DNA of 64,000 nt. Origin: Macrostomum hystrix. Taxonomy: Eukaryota > Platyhelminthes > Macrostomidae. The stretch spans positions 3,829,001 through 3,893,000 of the forward strand of contig CATNEN010000030.1 in assembly GCA_950097015.1 (NCBI GenBank). The letters run 5' to 3'. Both the position numbers and the translations under genes were made by a program. Numbering within the stretch: position 1 is the stretch's first letter; every line of letters starts with the position of its first letter. Shown piece after piece: positions 48,395 to 63,193 of the stretch. The notes below the pieces were generated by a model that was given only the letters and a program-made list of their open reading frames with translations, did not search any database and was not told the DNA's origin.

Positions 48395-51300
48395 CACAAA
48401 AACTCTATGTGAATTGCGCATTTAGGCTCTTTCCATTACCACTCCTCTCTGTCTGAACCAATAGCGTTACAGACTGGCTTGTTTAGCAACTTTCACATTA
48501 ATGTGAAAAATTTCCTAACACAAGTCACATGGCCAGACACTCAACGGCCAACCCCAGCTCCTCCTATCCTATGATTTACACAGTGTGTCCAAAGCAGAGC
48601 TTAAAACATATAACAATGTACTTTTATTTGTAAGACCTTCATAATGTAACTCTTCCATTTGTTGACTAGCAATTTTTACTTTCAGAAGAAAAAATATTTT
48701 TATGTAATTTAAGTAATTTCAGTTTCGGAATCAAATGTTAAAAAGGTAAATTTTATAACTAATAACTTATGCCTTGATGTATATAAGTTAAAATTGTACT
48801 TATAAAATAGTAAAAGCAAAAGTATAGGGTAAGGGTAAGGGTAGATAATATAGTTTATGGGGAAGTGTAGCTGGGGGTAGCTGTAGCTGTAGTAGATGGA
48901 TAGGGGGATACCGTGAACCGTATCGCTGAGCTGTCGGACGAAACGGGACAATCGCGTCTAAATATGTCGGAACGGGCGAAAACGGCCACAACAGTAGAAC
49001 GTGTAACGAAAGGCGAGGACACAGCGCGAACGTTTGAATTTTTGGGAGGAAGAATTCGATCGACGAGATTATAATGGAGAAGTCACGCATCACGCGCGTA
49101 AACCATAATGGAAAGCCTTCGTTGACTCAGCCTTGACCCTGCTCACAGCCTCATCTCTCCCCTGTTTCGTCTCTCCAGTTTACAACCGAGCTGCCCTGCC
49201 GCGCTCTGATTGGCCCGATGTTGTGCTGTAACTGTAAGCTTAGGAGGAGGTGAGGCGGGTGATATTATATAATAAGTTGGGAAATGGCTCATTATTTATG
49301 CATTTGTTTAACTAAGAGGAAATTTGAATGTCAAGCTTCCGTCACGCTTGAGTGAACCAGAACGATGAAGTGGAGCTGAGGTCGGGTGGGCGTTTTGAGG
49401 GGTCTAGCTGGTCCATTGGTGATGAATGATCGAGTCAAATTATGATCGTCAAGTGATGACGATCTGGGCTGGCCTCAAGACTCACTTAAAATTCTATGGA
49501 GGAAACCGGTAGGTAATGGGGATTACAAGAGTAAAATAACATTCAGTGGCCGTGGGATCGCTAGTTTGGACACATATCGATGGGCCACTGAGGATTTGGG
49601 ATTACTTTTTTATTTGCCGTCGCCGCCGGCTATCCTTTGCCCCTTGGAATACGCCATTGTGTAATAATACAATATACTTCGTGCATGTAGCAGCACAGCG
49701 CATCAAATGAAGGCTCATGGTACGTGGAGGCGTCACGTACTAATCATTTAAGTGGTATTATTGTTAGACTTTTATTATATTATCAAAATCGTTGTTAAAA
49801 TCAAGGAGGGGAGAATAAGATAAAATTTTTGTCCTTCTCCCTCCTTGACTTTCATAAGTTTCATGTGCCTTACGAAATGTGTGCTAGTCGCGCATATACA
49901 ACCTACGTAGTTAAGTGGATTAAATAAGGAACTAATTTGCGGTAAAAATTACGGTTTTAAAGCATTGACAAATAACAAATAATATTTATAATATTTCAAC
50001 TATTATTTGTAAAGTGCAACTATGTCATCTCCGATATAACTTTATACAAAAAACTAGATGAATTCACTAAATGTGCACAAAAAACTAACTAGTTCTTTAA
50101 AACGTACAGAATTCTTTTTTTTCTAAAAAAAGGTTGCAACATTATTCGTAGTACAGATAGAAGTTTGTCTAGGCCTATTATTGATTGCTCACGCGTGCCT
50201 GTGTCAGGTCCTGAAATGTTCTATGCGTCGATTATATTTCTAATATATTTAATAAAATTAGTCTTAACCATTCCATCGTACAGCTTTGTACGAACTTGTT
50301 ATTTGAATTATGTATTTACTAATTGACCTGACCTTAGACTTAGCTCTTCTGAAATGAAACCAAATGCTTCTTTAAATATCAAGTATGTTACTCTATGTAG
50401 TATTTAAAACATAATTCTTTTTTACTAAATGTACTCAACACTATACCTGTATCAAGGGTTGCTGCACAAATTCGAATTTGGTGGCACATTTAGCTTTTGG
50501 TTGCTGTGGATGGTGAAAGCCTAGTGTCTTTACCATTACACCATTTACCATTTATACCATTACCAGATTAATGTAGTCTCCTTGGCAATATGTTAATGGC
50601 AATCAGATCATTATTTATATTCATAATATATATTTATAGGCCTATATATAGGCCTACTCTTTATATACCCTATGGATTGCATTTAACCCATATTTAGGAA
50701 TATGGTACTTGTAGGCTGTGGTGCATTTAGCATATACCATACATAGTATACATAGTCTGGATCATTTAGTGCAGTTTGAACAGTTGGCATGCATTTGTGT
50801 GCAAAAGAAATTGTGTGGCATACACTGGCATGTAGCAGGGTTGGCAATGATGTGCATAACAATTGGCAATGGTTGGTATGCTATCATTAGTCTGCCTACA
50901 GACAAAATGACTATTTTGAAAAAGGATGAGAAGTGTAAGAATATATTATCCTAAAACATTTATTTTATTACAAAATTTGTCTTTTTGATGATGAATGATT
51001 ATATAGTTTTATTAAATATAAAATTTTTGTTTAATAGGCCTAGCATCATTAATAGAAATATTTGAATTTTGAGTCTTTTAAGAAGAATATTTTAGTCCTC
51101 ACGACTTTAGCTTTAGCTTTAGCTTTCATGGATGATTGGGTTGTTTGCTATGCTGTAGTTACAGCTAAGCAGCATGCCCTTCAGTATGACAGATGAAACC
51201 ATTGGCGTTGGCAATGTTTAGAAATGGAAATCCATAGTCAGGATGATGTACGTTACGCCGGAAATTTCTGGTGTACAATTGAAAATGTAAATTTTTTGGT

Positions 51301-52926
51301 GTACAATTGACATAAAAAATGAGGCAAAATATACGCTAAGCAGCGTATGCCAACTCCAACCTTCATGCCAAAGTTAATATTAACAATTGTATGGCATAAT
51401 GCCATAACCTCAGAATCTTATTATAAAATCATAAAAACTGTAAAACTTGTAAGATGAAATGAAAGTTCATAACTATTCGTGATTTAAAAAAATTTAAAAT
51501 TGTATGCAAACTAATCGAGTAATTTTCTAAAAAAACTTAAACAAAAAATTGATTTTTGTTGGCAGTATGTCTAAGCCAATTTACTTTAAATGAAAACCAC
51601 ACATGGTAAATAATTTTTTTGAAGAAGAAGAAATCATTTACTTGTAATCTTTGTGAAGTTCATGGAACATAATTTGACTTTGACATAATTGTCAAATTTA
51701 AATGATCTATTTGTTCGCGACCATTTCGACGCCAGCATTGTGACTATAGATTTTTTGAATTCATGTCCCTGTCTCAGAAGTGAAAAAAATGTACAATATT
51801 ATGTTATCTAGTGCCTTGTATTTGGTGAGTGAAGCGTGTTAAGTAGAGGTGTTTATAAAGTAGGCAAAAATGTGTAACACACAAAAAAGGTCATTTATTG
51901 TCGCAAAGCCTAGAAAACCTAGCGTAAGTTCCTAGGACCTTGGCGTATGTTTCAGTATGAAGTGGCGTAGATTTTTTAGGGGACTTTATTCCTGCGTATA
52001 CCATGACATGATCCTGACTATGGATGGAAATGTTTGGTTCTCACTTTGTGCATTTATAACTTATTAACTCCCAAACTTTCAGAAAAATCCTAGAAGTCTA
52101 ACAAAGTATAAATTATAAGACCTTTACATAACATTTAAATACAAAGCTTGATGACATAATTAGTTATTCTAACTAATGTCTATGTTAGCATATGAAAGAC
52201 TATATCATATACTAGTAGAAAAATCAGCTATATTGTATATTGGCAAACAAAAAGGAGGCAGACAAAATGACAGTCAACCTGCATGAGTCCACCATGCAGT
52301 GCTTTGGCATGTGCATTTGCATATAAAATATACATAATGTTAAATATACACAAAATATGCAAAAAATACAAAGACTTATAATCAGTTCAAAGAGATTTAT
52401 CTGTTGAATGCCTTGAGCAATGCATCATGGAATGTAATATTTTTGTAGATTAACTTTTTCATGTAACTATTCAAAGTTATATAGTCAAAATAATATGCTA
52501 TTTCTACTCAGTTAAGTTTGTGAAAAATGCTGAATACATTAAAATATTTAAACAAATGTATGTCTTGGCATGCATCTGCTTGGCATCAGCATACAAAAAG
52601 TCATCAAATGTCTTAGTGTGCATCTGCTTGGCGTTGGCGAGCAAAAGAAAAACTCTATAATTTTGTTCTGGCTTGCACCTAGCATGATCCAGACTATGGA
52701 GCATAGAATATGTCCAAATTTCTGGCATGGATTTAAGCAGAAAAATGTGCATATCAGTATGATTTTTTATTAATCTTTTTTGGTGAATATATATATATAT
52801 ATTCATATTCATATCATATATATATATATATATATGGAATATCAAATCATATCATAGTTAATGCAATAAATGCATACTATAATAAAACAAATAAAAAATA
52901 AAAGTTTTAACTGCAATAGTTCACCA
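48395..52926. other. intergenic between divergent ferritin and MEF2, no gene seen
   Basis: About 4.5 kb, very AT-rich from 49.8 kb on. Contains runs such as GTAAGGGTAAGGGTA near 48828 and an AT dinucleotide tract at 52787-52835. No frame with a recognisable domain. Confidence 0.45.
52787..52835. repeat. AT dinucleotide microsatellite
   Basis: Two AT runs separated by a short CATATTCATATC segment. Confidence 0.8.
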
Positions 52927-53277
52927 CTGCAGGTGGGCAGCAGGCCACGGCATAGCATTTGGTGATAAGTTTGTAAACCTGCGACTAGCAAGGAGGCAAT
53001 TCTGCCAATTTTTCTGACTCGAGCACAAGCACATGCGCACAAATACTGTACACAGGCACACACTCACAGGAGTGTACATCTGCATTTTCTAATTTTTAGA
53101 CAGGGTACACTTTCACAGTGCCTTGAAGGTTGGCACTAAAGGGCATAAATTGAACAAAAAACACCAAAGCCCTCTCTCTGCAGCTGCACCACAATTGAAT
53201 GTGGCCTTGCTGCAGAATTCAGATCAGGGACATTGGTGCAGGAGGCAAATGTGTTAAACACTTTTGCCACTCCCCCC
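52927..53277 (-). repeat. tRNA-derived SINE, copy 3 (oldest)
   Basis: Matches copies 1 and 2 along its length but with many C-to-T and G-to-A changes. The tRNA-like head on the minus strand is reduced to AGTGGCAAAAGTGTTTAACAC and its B box is lost. This decay pattern at former CpG sites suggests methylation-driven mutation or simple age. Confidence 0.7.
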
Positions 53278-53676
53278 AGAAAACAAAACTAATTTAACAG
53301 AAAGCTGAATGCTTGGTCTAGCTAATAGCTACATGTACTGCTATTTGTTTGAACTCAAAACATATAATAAAGTTATGTTATGTATGCCACATAAAATATT
53401 TTTACAGGCCCAGGGCTAAGGTATCATAGGCATAAAACAGATTACAACTAAAAAGAAAAGCAAAAGAAGCAAATATATCTGTAATTGCCACATTTAGTTT
53501 TGTTACAGAATCAAACTCTTATATTTCAGCGAGTGTCCGTTTTGCCAGATCAAGCAAGACTAAGAGAGTCAAATATTAAAAGAGTGAGTGTGTGCGTGAG
53601 AGAGTGAGTGAGAACCTTTTTTTCACAGGCTTAAACAGCGTTTTCTTTCATTCAAGAAGCCGTAAAAACGCTTTTA

Positions 53677-55315
<1,639 letters not shown>

Positions 55316-57607
55316 GAGAAGCCCAGCGAACTAACAATGTTGTTGTCATTTTTTGTGGTTAGCTTCGTTTGATAAATTGGTTTTGAATTTGTGCGAAAAA
55401 ATGTTAAAATTGACACTCAATACTAGATTTTTTTTTTATGTCTGAATTTAGACTGCGAAAAATTGAAATTATTAACAAATATTTTCGCGCCAATTTAAAA
55501 CTATTTTTACTTGACGAATGTTAAACGTGGCCCAATGCGTTATCATCAAACATAGGTCAGTTGCCAGCTGTTTCTAAGAAAAAATTGAAGTGTAGCCAGA
55601 CTCCGACCGCAACTGTTGTGTTGCCAAGCAACCTGCTGTGCAAACTGAGATGTGCTGCTGTTGTTGTTTATATTGTTGTATTCTGTGCACTGTTGTCTTT
55701 TTATTTGCTGTCTAGATAAATGTGCTTTGTTGCTTGTCTGGTATGTTTTATTTGCTAATTATCCTTAGTGATTGTTTTTTGTTTAACTTATTATATTAGT
55801 AAGTTACTCAGCTTAAAAAAACTAATTATTTTGAGCGTTGGAGTTTCCCCACAGCGATGAAACTTTTTTCTAATGTTTTGTGCTAAAATTTATTTGCTTT
55901 TGTCCGCACCATATCTCGAATGTTTTAAATCATTTCTCTGCTAACTAAAATATGCTTCTTTGTTTGTGCTGTTCATATTTTTAGATTTCAGTTTTTCATG
56001 CCTAAATAAAAAGTAGCTTAACTTGTTTAACTGCCTACTGGAAGTAGCTGAAGAGCACCCAGAACTTATTGCCTGTTAATATTTAAATTGTTTGTGGTAA
56101 TATTTATATCCAGTCTAAAATAACTTTAATCTGTGTTATCATTCTGGCTTTATATCGAAATGTTTCTAACAATTTTTTGTAAAGAAATAGAGCATAATTG
56201 CTATGCTCTAGAATTGTTTAGCAAACAAATATATTCGCGCACAAGTTTATAGTCGTTGAGCTTTGAATTCGTGTTCTTTGTATAAGTTCTGATTGTTCGT
56301 GCAAAGTTAAACTTGCTTTAATACTACTACTGCTTATTACAACGAGTAGCAACGTTCGGAATAAACATTGTTAACTGTTTTAGAAATGACCAGCGGGCAG
56401 TGAAAGTCGCCTTATTGTGTATGCTTTGTTTGTTTTATTGCTAATTTTAGTTTGAGTTCCTATTTCTTAATAATGTACTTTTTCTTGGCTTCAAATAAAC
56501 ATTAGTTTCAGCTTGCTCACCTGCCTTGTTTCTTATTATTTTAAGATTATTTTAATATCGAATGACTTGCACCATATCAATGGCTGCGCTCAAGTCACTG
56601 TAATAAACCAAAATCCAGCTTTAAAACATATTTGTAGATCGCCTTTTCTTTGACCAGAGATGTCTTAATTAGAGAATTTGTATATTCGCTTTTATGCTGC
56701 TAATTGTCAATAAAATCTTCTGAAGATACAAAGCGTACTGTTTGGTATAGTACGACATTTTTGAACTGTATTTTTATTTTTTAGTTGCTTTCCTCACCCT
56801 TTCTACTGCTATTATATAATGTAAGAACCTTTTTTGCAGAGTTATTACTATTATTGTAATGCAAATTTCACCTTGGTGTTTCGCTCGTGTGATATCCTTC
56901 TCAGTTTTTCTCTCTGTACTGTCAGTATCTTATATCTCTCGATGTGTGTATATTTCGTGTATTTATAATAATATCAGTACAAATATTTGTAACTAAAGTC
57001 TGCAGATTCAATATTAATTCGTATTTCTTAATTTAATTGAATTGCAAGCCCTTTAGCTGTATTAAACTCTGAAACATGAGATGAATCTGAAAATGTGTGC
57101 GCATGCTGTTGAGAAACACAAGGCAGCCTTCCTTCCCTTCACCCCGAGTACAGTTTCTACCTGTTTCTGATTTTATTAGTTTACTAAATAGATTTGACTG
57201 GCTCAAGTTAACCCACCCTAAGCTTGTTTATAGTTCAAAAAAATTTAATTTGCACCCTAAAGTATAACAAAATGAACTCTCGCGAAGGTCTATTACTTTC
57301 TCCAGACTTGTTTGGCACCGATTTAAGTAAATATTTCAAATTATAGCGCTGGGTAGACGCGAGTTGTTTTTTAGCTTGTGTACACATTTGTGTGTTTGCA
57401 TAAATCATTATTAATATTTAACATGACAATACACACGGTTTTTCTTTTAAAGTATCTAAATATAATATTGGTTACGTTGAACTTGAAAGCCTTAAAAACT
57501 CCTTCCATTCGCAACTGCAAACGACTTTCGTCAATTTCCTCAGTGACATCGTACCAGAAAGCTCTGTCAGTAGTATAGCAGCGAAATGAAGGATGGAATA
57601 TGGCCAA
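55316..57607 (+). other. probable long AT-rich 3'UTR of MEF2 and flank
   Basis: No other gene seen. AATAAA occurs at 56005-56010 and 56360-56365, and further copies near 56500 and 56710, any of which could end the MEF2 transcript. Confidence 0.4.
56005..56010 (+). terminator. candidate MEF2 polyadenylation signal
   Basis: First AATAAA I noticed after the MEF2 stop, about 690 nt downstream. Later copies compete with it. Confidence 0.25.
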
Positions 57608-58205
57608 TCGCGGGAAGAGGATCGGGGTTGCTGACAACAGAAGGATCCGGGGAGCTGACAACAGAAGGATGGGGGAGCTGACAACAGAAGGATCGGGGGA
57701 GCTGACAACTGAATGATCGGGGGAGCTGACAACAGAAGGATCGGGGGAGCTGACAACAGAAGGATCGGGGTTGCTGACAACAGAAGGATCCGGGGAGCTG
57801 ACAACAGAAGGATGGGGGAGCTGACAACAGAAGGATCGGGGGAGCTGACAACTGAATGATCGGGGGAGCTGACAACTGAAGGATCGGGGGAGCTGACAAC
57901 AGAAGGATCCGGGGAGCTGACAACAGAAGGATGGGGGAGCTGACAACAGAAGGATCGGGGGAGCTGACAACTGAATGATCGGGGGAGCTGACAACAGAAG
58001 GATCGGGGGAGCTGACAACAGAAGGATCGGGGGAGCTGACAACTGAATGATCGGGGGAGCTGACAACAGAAGGATCGGGGGAGCTGACAACTGAAGGATG
58101 GGGGGGGGGCTGACAATTGAGGGATTGAGATGCTGACAAGACAACTGAAGGATTGAGATGCTGACAAGAAAACTGAAGGATCAGGGGCTGGCAACTGAAG
58201 GATCG
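57608..58205 (+). repeat. 23-bp minisatellite between convergent MEF2 and RFC4
   Basis: About 25 units with the core GAGCTGACAACAGAAGGATC plus a GGG linker. Variants carry AACTGAATGATC, GGATCCGGG or GGATGGGG. Blocks of variants repeat (compare 57600-57780 with 57770-57900). The right end is degenerate. Confidence 0.92.
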
Positions 58206-58562
58206 AGAGGGAGATGACGGCGAAACAAAGATGAAGCAAAGGTCAAGAAGCATAAATTAATAAAGGCATTACAGTCAGCGTTATTAAAAGTTATTTAAAA
58301 AAACTACACCGAAGGAGACACTCCAACATTGCAGATTATTAGAATTTATTTTAGTGGGAATTTTTCGGCATTTCGACAAAAAACGCAGTCACAATTGAAA
58401 CTGTAGCAGAAAATGCAGGCTTTGAGAACGTTGAACATACGTGATTAAGAAAGAAATGCTACACCTGTATACGCTCGTATATATTAGACAAATAGTCCGA
58501 GTGAATATATTAATTGAATACGAGAAAGGATTAAAATGAGCGCAGAGCAGTAGTAAGCAGGA

Positions 58563-61495
58563 TCAGGACCTGGCCATGGCTATGGCGCACACGGCGCTGA
58601 GCTGCAGAAACTCGTCGGCACCGTCGGCGAGGGCCCGGTCGGCCAGGCCGATCTGCTCCAACACGCGCGGCTTCACCCGATCAGTCAGCAGGTGATCGTG
58701 CAGCTGGTTGAGCACCTGCTCACCTGAGTAGCCGTCCAATAGCAGGTCGCGAACAGCCTGGGTGACGGCATCGGTGCGTCGCTGCTCAAGGGCGGCTGTC
58801 AGCACGGCGAAGCGAGCTGGCGGCACAACGCCGGACATTTCGAGAACCAGGCCTACAGTCAGCTCTTGGCCAGGCCCGGCGTACCTGCGACAGATATTAA
58901 ACAGCTGGCACTAAGAATATGCGTAATATCTGCACATGACACAGTCCAGGAATCCTGCATGACACAATCCAGGAATCCTACATGACACAGTCCAGGAATC
59001 ATACATGACACAGTCCAGGAATCCTACATGACACAGTCCAGGAATCCTGCATGACACAGTCCAGGAATCCTACATGACACAGTCCAGGAATCCTGCATGA
59101 CACAGTCCAGGAATCCTACATGACACAATCCAGGAATCCTACATGACACAATCCAGGAATCCTACATGACACAATCCAGGAATCCTACATGACACAATCC
59201 AGGAATCCTGCATGACACAATCCAGGAATTATACATGACACAATCCAGGAATTATACATGACACAATCCAGGAATTATACATGACACAATCCAGGAATTA
59301 TGCATGACACAATCCAGGAATCCTGCATGACACAGTCCAGGAATCCTGCATGACACAGTCCAGGAATCCTACATGACACAATCCAGGAATCCTACATGAC
59401 ACTGTCCAGGAATCCTACATGACACAATCCAGGAATTATACATGACACAATCCAGGAATTATACATGACACAATCCAGGAATTATGCATGACACAATCCA
59501 GGAATCCTGCATGACACAGTCCAGGAATCCTGCATGACACAGTCCAGGAATCCTGCATGACACAGTCCAGGAATCCTGCATGACACAGTCCAGGAATCCT
59601 GCATGACACAGTCCAGGAATCCTGCATGACACAGTCCAGGAATCCTACATGACACAATCCAGGAATCCTACATGACACTGTCCAGGAATCCTACATGACA
59701 CAGTCCAGGAATCATACATGACACAATCCAGGAATCCTACATGACACAATCCAGGAATCCTACATGACACAGTCCAGGAATCCTACATGACACAATCCAG
59801 GAATCCTGCATGACACAGTCCAGGAATCATACATGACACAGTCCAGGAATCATACATGACACAGTCCAGGAATCCTGCATGACACAGTCCAGGAATCCTA
59901 CATGACACAGTCCAGGAATCCTACATGACACAGTCCAGGAATCATACATGACACAGTCCAGGAATCCTACATGACACAGTCCAGGAATCCTGCATGACAC
60001 AGTCCAGGAATCCTACATGACACAGTCCAGGAATCCTGCATGACACAGTCCAGGAATCATACATGACACAATCCAGGAATTATGCATGACACAATCCAGG
60101 AATCCTGCATGACACAGTCCAGGAATCCTGCATGACACAGTCCAGGAATCCTGCATGACACAGTCCAGGAATCCTGCATGACACAGTCCAGGAATCATAC
60201 ATGACACAGTCCAGGAATCCTGCATGACACAGTCCAGGGAATCCATGAAATCCCAAAAATGCTACATAAACATGAGATCGCACATACCTGGCGGCACTGT
60301 GCAGGTAGGTAAGCGCCTTGCGGAGGTCGCCGCCGCTGGCGCCAACCAGAGCCTCCAGGAAGCCGTCGGAGGCGGTCAGCCGTTCGGCGGCGCAGATTTC
60401 GCCGACGCGTCGCAGCAGAGCGACCTCTGGCAGGGGGCGGAATCGAAACTTGGCGCACCGGCTGCTGATTGGCGGTATGATCCGGGAGACGTAGTTGCAG
60501 ATCAGGCAGAACCGGGTGGTTTTGGCGCAAACCTCCATAGTGCGGCGCAGAGCTGACTGCGCGGCAGTCGTCATGTTGTCAGCCTCGTCCAGGATGATTA
60601 GCTTCAGTGGAGGGCACGGCTTTCCGCTGCAGAGGTGGTACAGCACGAAAGTTAATCATGACAAGGGAATGGTTTGCTGTGATTTTTCGGATTCAGGGAC
60701 TCCCGCTATTCAACTCACTCAGGTCGTTTAGCATTAGCCGTTAGCTGGGCGAAGGTTTTCACTTTCTCGCGAATGACGCCAATTCCGCGCTCGTCGGACG
60801 CGTTCAGCTCGAGCAGCCGGTCGCGAAGAAGCTCCGGGCCAAACAGGTCCCTGGAGAAAAGGAGGGATTTGGGATTTACGAAAATCGCTGAAATAGGGCA
60901 GTGTTGCAATGAGCAATAAGAATTGATAGGGTAGGCGCGATACCTCAAGGCACCACTAGAAACGAGTCACGTGATCTTGAAGAGCAGAATTGAGTCACGT
61001 GACCTTGAAGAATAGAATCGAGTCACGTGACCTTGAAGAATAGAATTGAGTCACGTGACCTTGAAGAATAGAATTGAGTCACGTGACCTCGAAGAACAAA
61101 ATCGAGTCACCTGACCTTAAGGAATAGAATCGAATCACGTGACCTTAAGGATGGAATTAAGGCTAGTGACAGAAAATTCAGAAAACGCACGAAAACGACA
61201 GAAAACGCACGTGACAAATAGGTGTTGCAAGGAGCCTAGCTCACCTGGCCAGGGCGAGAGCTGCTGAGGTTTTGCCAGTTCCCGGACTGCCATAGAACAG
61301 CAAATTAGGCAGGTCGGCGCCTTCAACGGCGCACTTTTTCAGCACGGCAACAGCCTCCTCCTGGTGGGAGACATCGTCCAGCGTGGCCGGCCGGTACTTC
61401 TCGACCCAGGGCGTGGGCCGCTTTGCCGAGGATGCGGAGCGCGGCTTGCCGACGGCTTCCGACTTCGGGCCGGCGTAGTTGAGAAGAAAGTTCTC
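58563..61495 (-). CDS. RFC4: replication factor C subunit 4 (clamp loader AAA+ ATPase)
   Basis: Four exons recognised: 61495-61245, 60850-60719, 60626-60288 and 58884-58563; phases fit (1044 nt, 347 aa). The true first exon is upstream; a 9-nt candidate at 62903-62895 reads MMQ and joins in phase to [12 protein letters not shown]. Seen: PWVEKYRP, Walker [43 protein letters not shown] (Walker B), [15 protein letters not shown] (sensor 1), SSRCAKFRF (the SRC arginine-finger motif), [26 protein letters not shown] and [11 protein letters not shown]. These match human RFC4 in order and spacing and not RFC2, 3 or 5. The complex loads the PCNA sliding clamp at primer-template junctions in the nucleus. 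Three of its four introns carry minisatellites, each with a different unit. Confidence 0.95.
58930..60240 (-). repeat. 23-bp minisatellite in the last RFC4 intron
   Basis: About 57 units with the core AGGAATCCTGCATGACACAG plus TCC. Alternative blocks have CCTACAT, ATTATACAT or CATACAT and CAATCC for CAGTCC. It fills almost all of the 1403-bp intron. The minus strand is stop-free in all three frames over long stretches, so frames that run from the exon into the array are not extra coding. Confidence 0.95.
60963..61150. repeat. 28-bp minisatellite of CACGTG E-boxes in an RFC4 intron
   Basis: Seven units with the core GAGTCACGTGACCTTGAAGA. Six keep CACGTG and four keep the full 10-bp palindrome GTCACGTGAC, the form bound by MiT/TFE and USF-type bHLH-zip factors. 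The sixth unit has CACCTG. Confidence 0.9.
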
Positions 61496-61512
61496 CTGGA
61501 AGCGATTGAAAG

Positions 61513-62590
61513 TTGGGATGATGGACTCAACTAGTGTCAGGCTATTGGAGTAGGGATGATGGACTCAACTAGTGTCAGGCTATTGGAGTAGGGATGATGG
61601 ACTCAACTAGTGTCAGGCTATTGCAGTAGGGATGATGGACTCAACTAGTGTCAGGCTATTGGAGTAGGGATGATGGACTCAACTAGTGTCAGGCTATTGG
61701 AGTAGGGATGATGGACTCAACTAGTGTCAGGCTATTGGAGTAGGGATGATGGACTCAACTAGTGTCAGGCTATTGGAGTAGGGATGATGGACTCAACTAG
61801 TGTCAGGCTATTGGAGTAGGGATGATGGACTGAACTAGTGTCAGGCTATTGGAGTAGGGATGATGGACTCAACTAGTGTCAGGCTATTGGAGTAGGGATG
61901 ATGGACTGAACTAGTGTCAGGCTATTGGAGTAGGGATGATGGACCCAACTAGTGTCAGGCAATTGGAGTAGGGATGATGGACTGAACTAGAGTCAGGCTA
62001 TTGGAGTAGGGATGATGGACTCAACTAGTGTCAGGCTATTGGAGTAGGGATGATGGACTGAACTAGAGTCAGGCTATTGAAGTAGGGATGATGGACTCAA
62101 CTAGTGTCAGGCTATTGGAGTAGGGATGATGGACCCAACTAGTGTCAGGCTATTGGAGTAGGGATGATGGACTGAACTAGAGTCAGGCTATTGGAGTAGG
62201 GATGATGGACTCAACTAGTGTCAGGCTATTGGAGTAGGGATGATGGACTCAACTAGAGTCAGGCTATTGGAGTAGGGATGATGGACTCAACTAGTGTCAG
62301 GCTATTGGAGTAGGGATGATGCACTCAACTAGTGTCAGGCTATTGGAGTCGGGATGATGGACTCAACTAGTGTCAGGCTATTGGAGTAGGGATGATGGAC
62401 TCAACTAGTGTCAGGCTATTGGAGTCGGGATGATGGACTCAACTAGTGTCAGGCTATTGGAGTAGGGATGATGGACTCAACTAGAGTCAGGCTATTGGAG
62501 TAGGGATGATGGACTCAACTAGTGTCAGGCTATTGGAGTAGGGATGATGGACTCAACTAGTGTCAGGCTATTGGAGTAGGGATGATGGAC
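61513..62590 (-). repeat. 38-bp minisatellite in the first RFC4 intron
   Basis: About 28 units with the core GATGATGGACTCAACTAGTG followed by a TCAGGCTATTGGAGTAGG segment. Variants include GAACTAGAGTC, GGACCC and GAGTCGGG. Longest unit in the window. It begins only about 20 bp from the exon. Confidence 0.95.
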
Positions 62591-63193
62591 CCTACTAGTT
62601 TTTCGGATATTGAAGTTGGGCTATTAGATAATTTAAAGACTAAATAAAAAATAAGCGAGGAATAAGTAGCTGTTTATGAGCATGGATTCTGAAATGAAAT
62701 TATTGATTTATTTAATTGGCAAACGGGGATACCTATAAAATCGAAAAACGGTTATCCTAATTGACTAATTTCATATTGGTCAGAAAACGATCGCTCATTA
62801 AATTGGCGTACCGAAAACAAAATTTGGAGCAGAAAGATCGGTTTAGGGTAAAGATCTTGGATAATAAATAAAAAATTACAGTGCAGAAAAACACCTGCAT
62901 CATTACTGACAATAGTAACGGAAAACGATTCAAACACCGGTTTTAATTAAAAAAAAGTTGAAAATCGAACCTTGTAATTAGCCAAAAAAGATAAGAAGTT
63001 GAACTGAATTCTTGAATAGTCATTGTTGGATAAAGTTAAACAAACAAAAATGACCATGATTAAAAATTGTTAGGACTAAAACAAAGGATTTATGAACTAG
63101 TGTTATCATAGTGAATCTGTATTTCTAGACAATCATAATGGAATTCAATAAACGTCACACTGCGATCAACTCATTGTAAACTGCGACTCAAAA
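62591..63193. other. spacer between RFC4 and CNDP2, likely RFC4 promoter
   Basis: AT-rich. It should contain the RFC4 first exon and promoter. The minus strand at 62903-62895 reads ATGATGCAG before a weak donor (GTGTTT). No other feature seen. Confidence 0.4.

Noticed and set aside
57371-58253. Pro/Ser/Leu-rich minus-strand frames
   Set aside because: These are translations of the 23-bp array; three overlapping frames are open at once.
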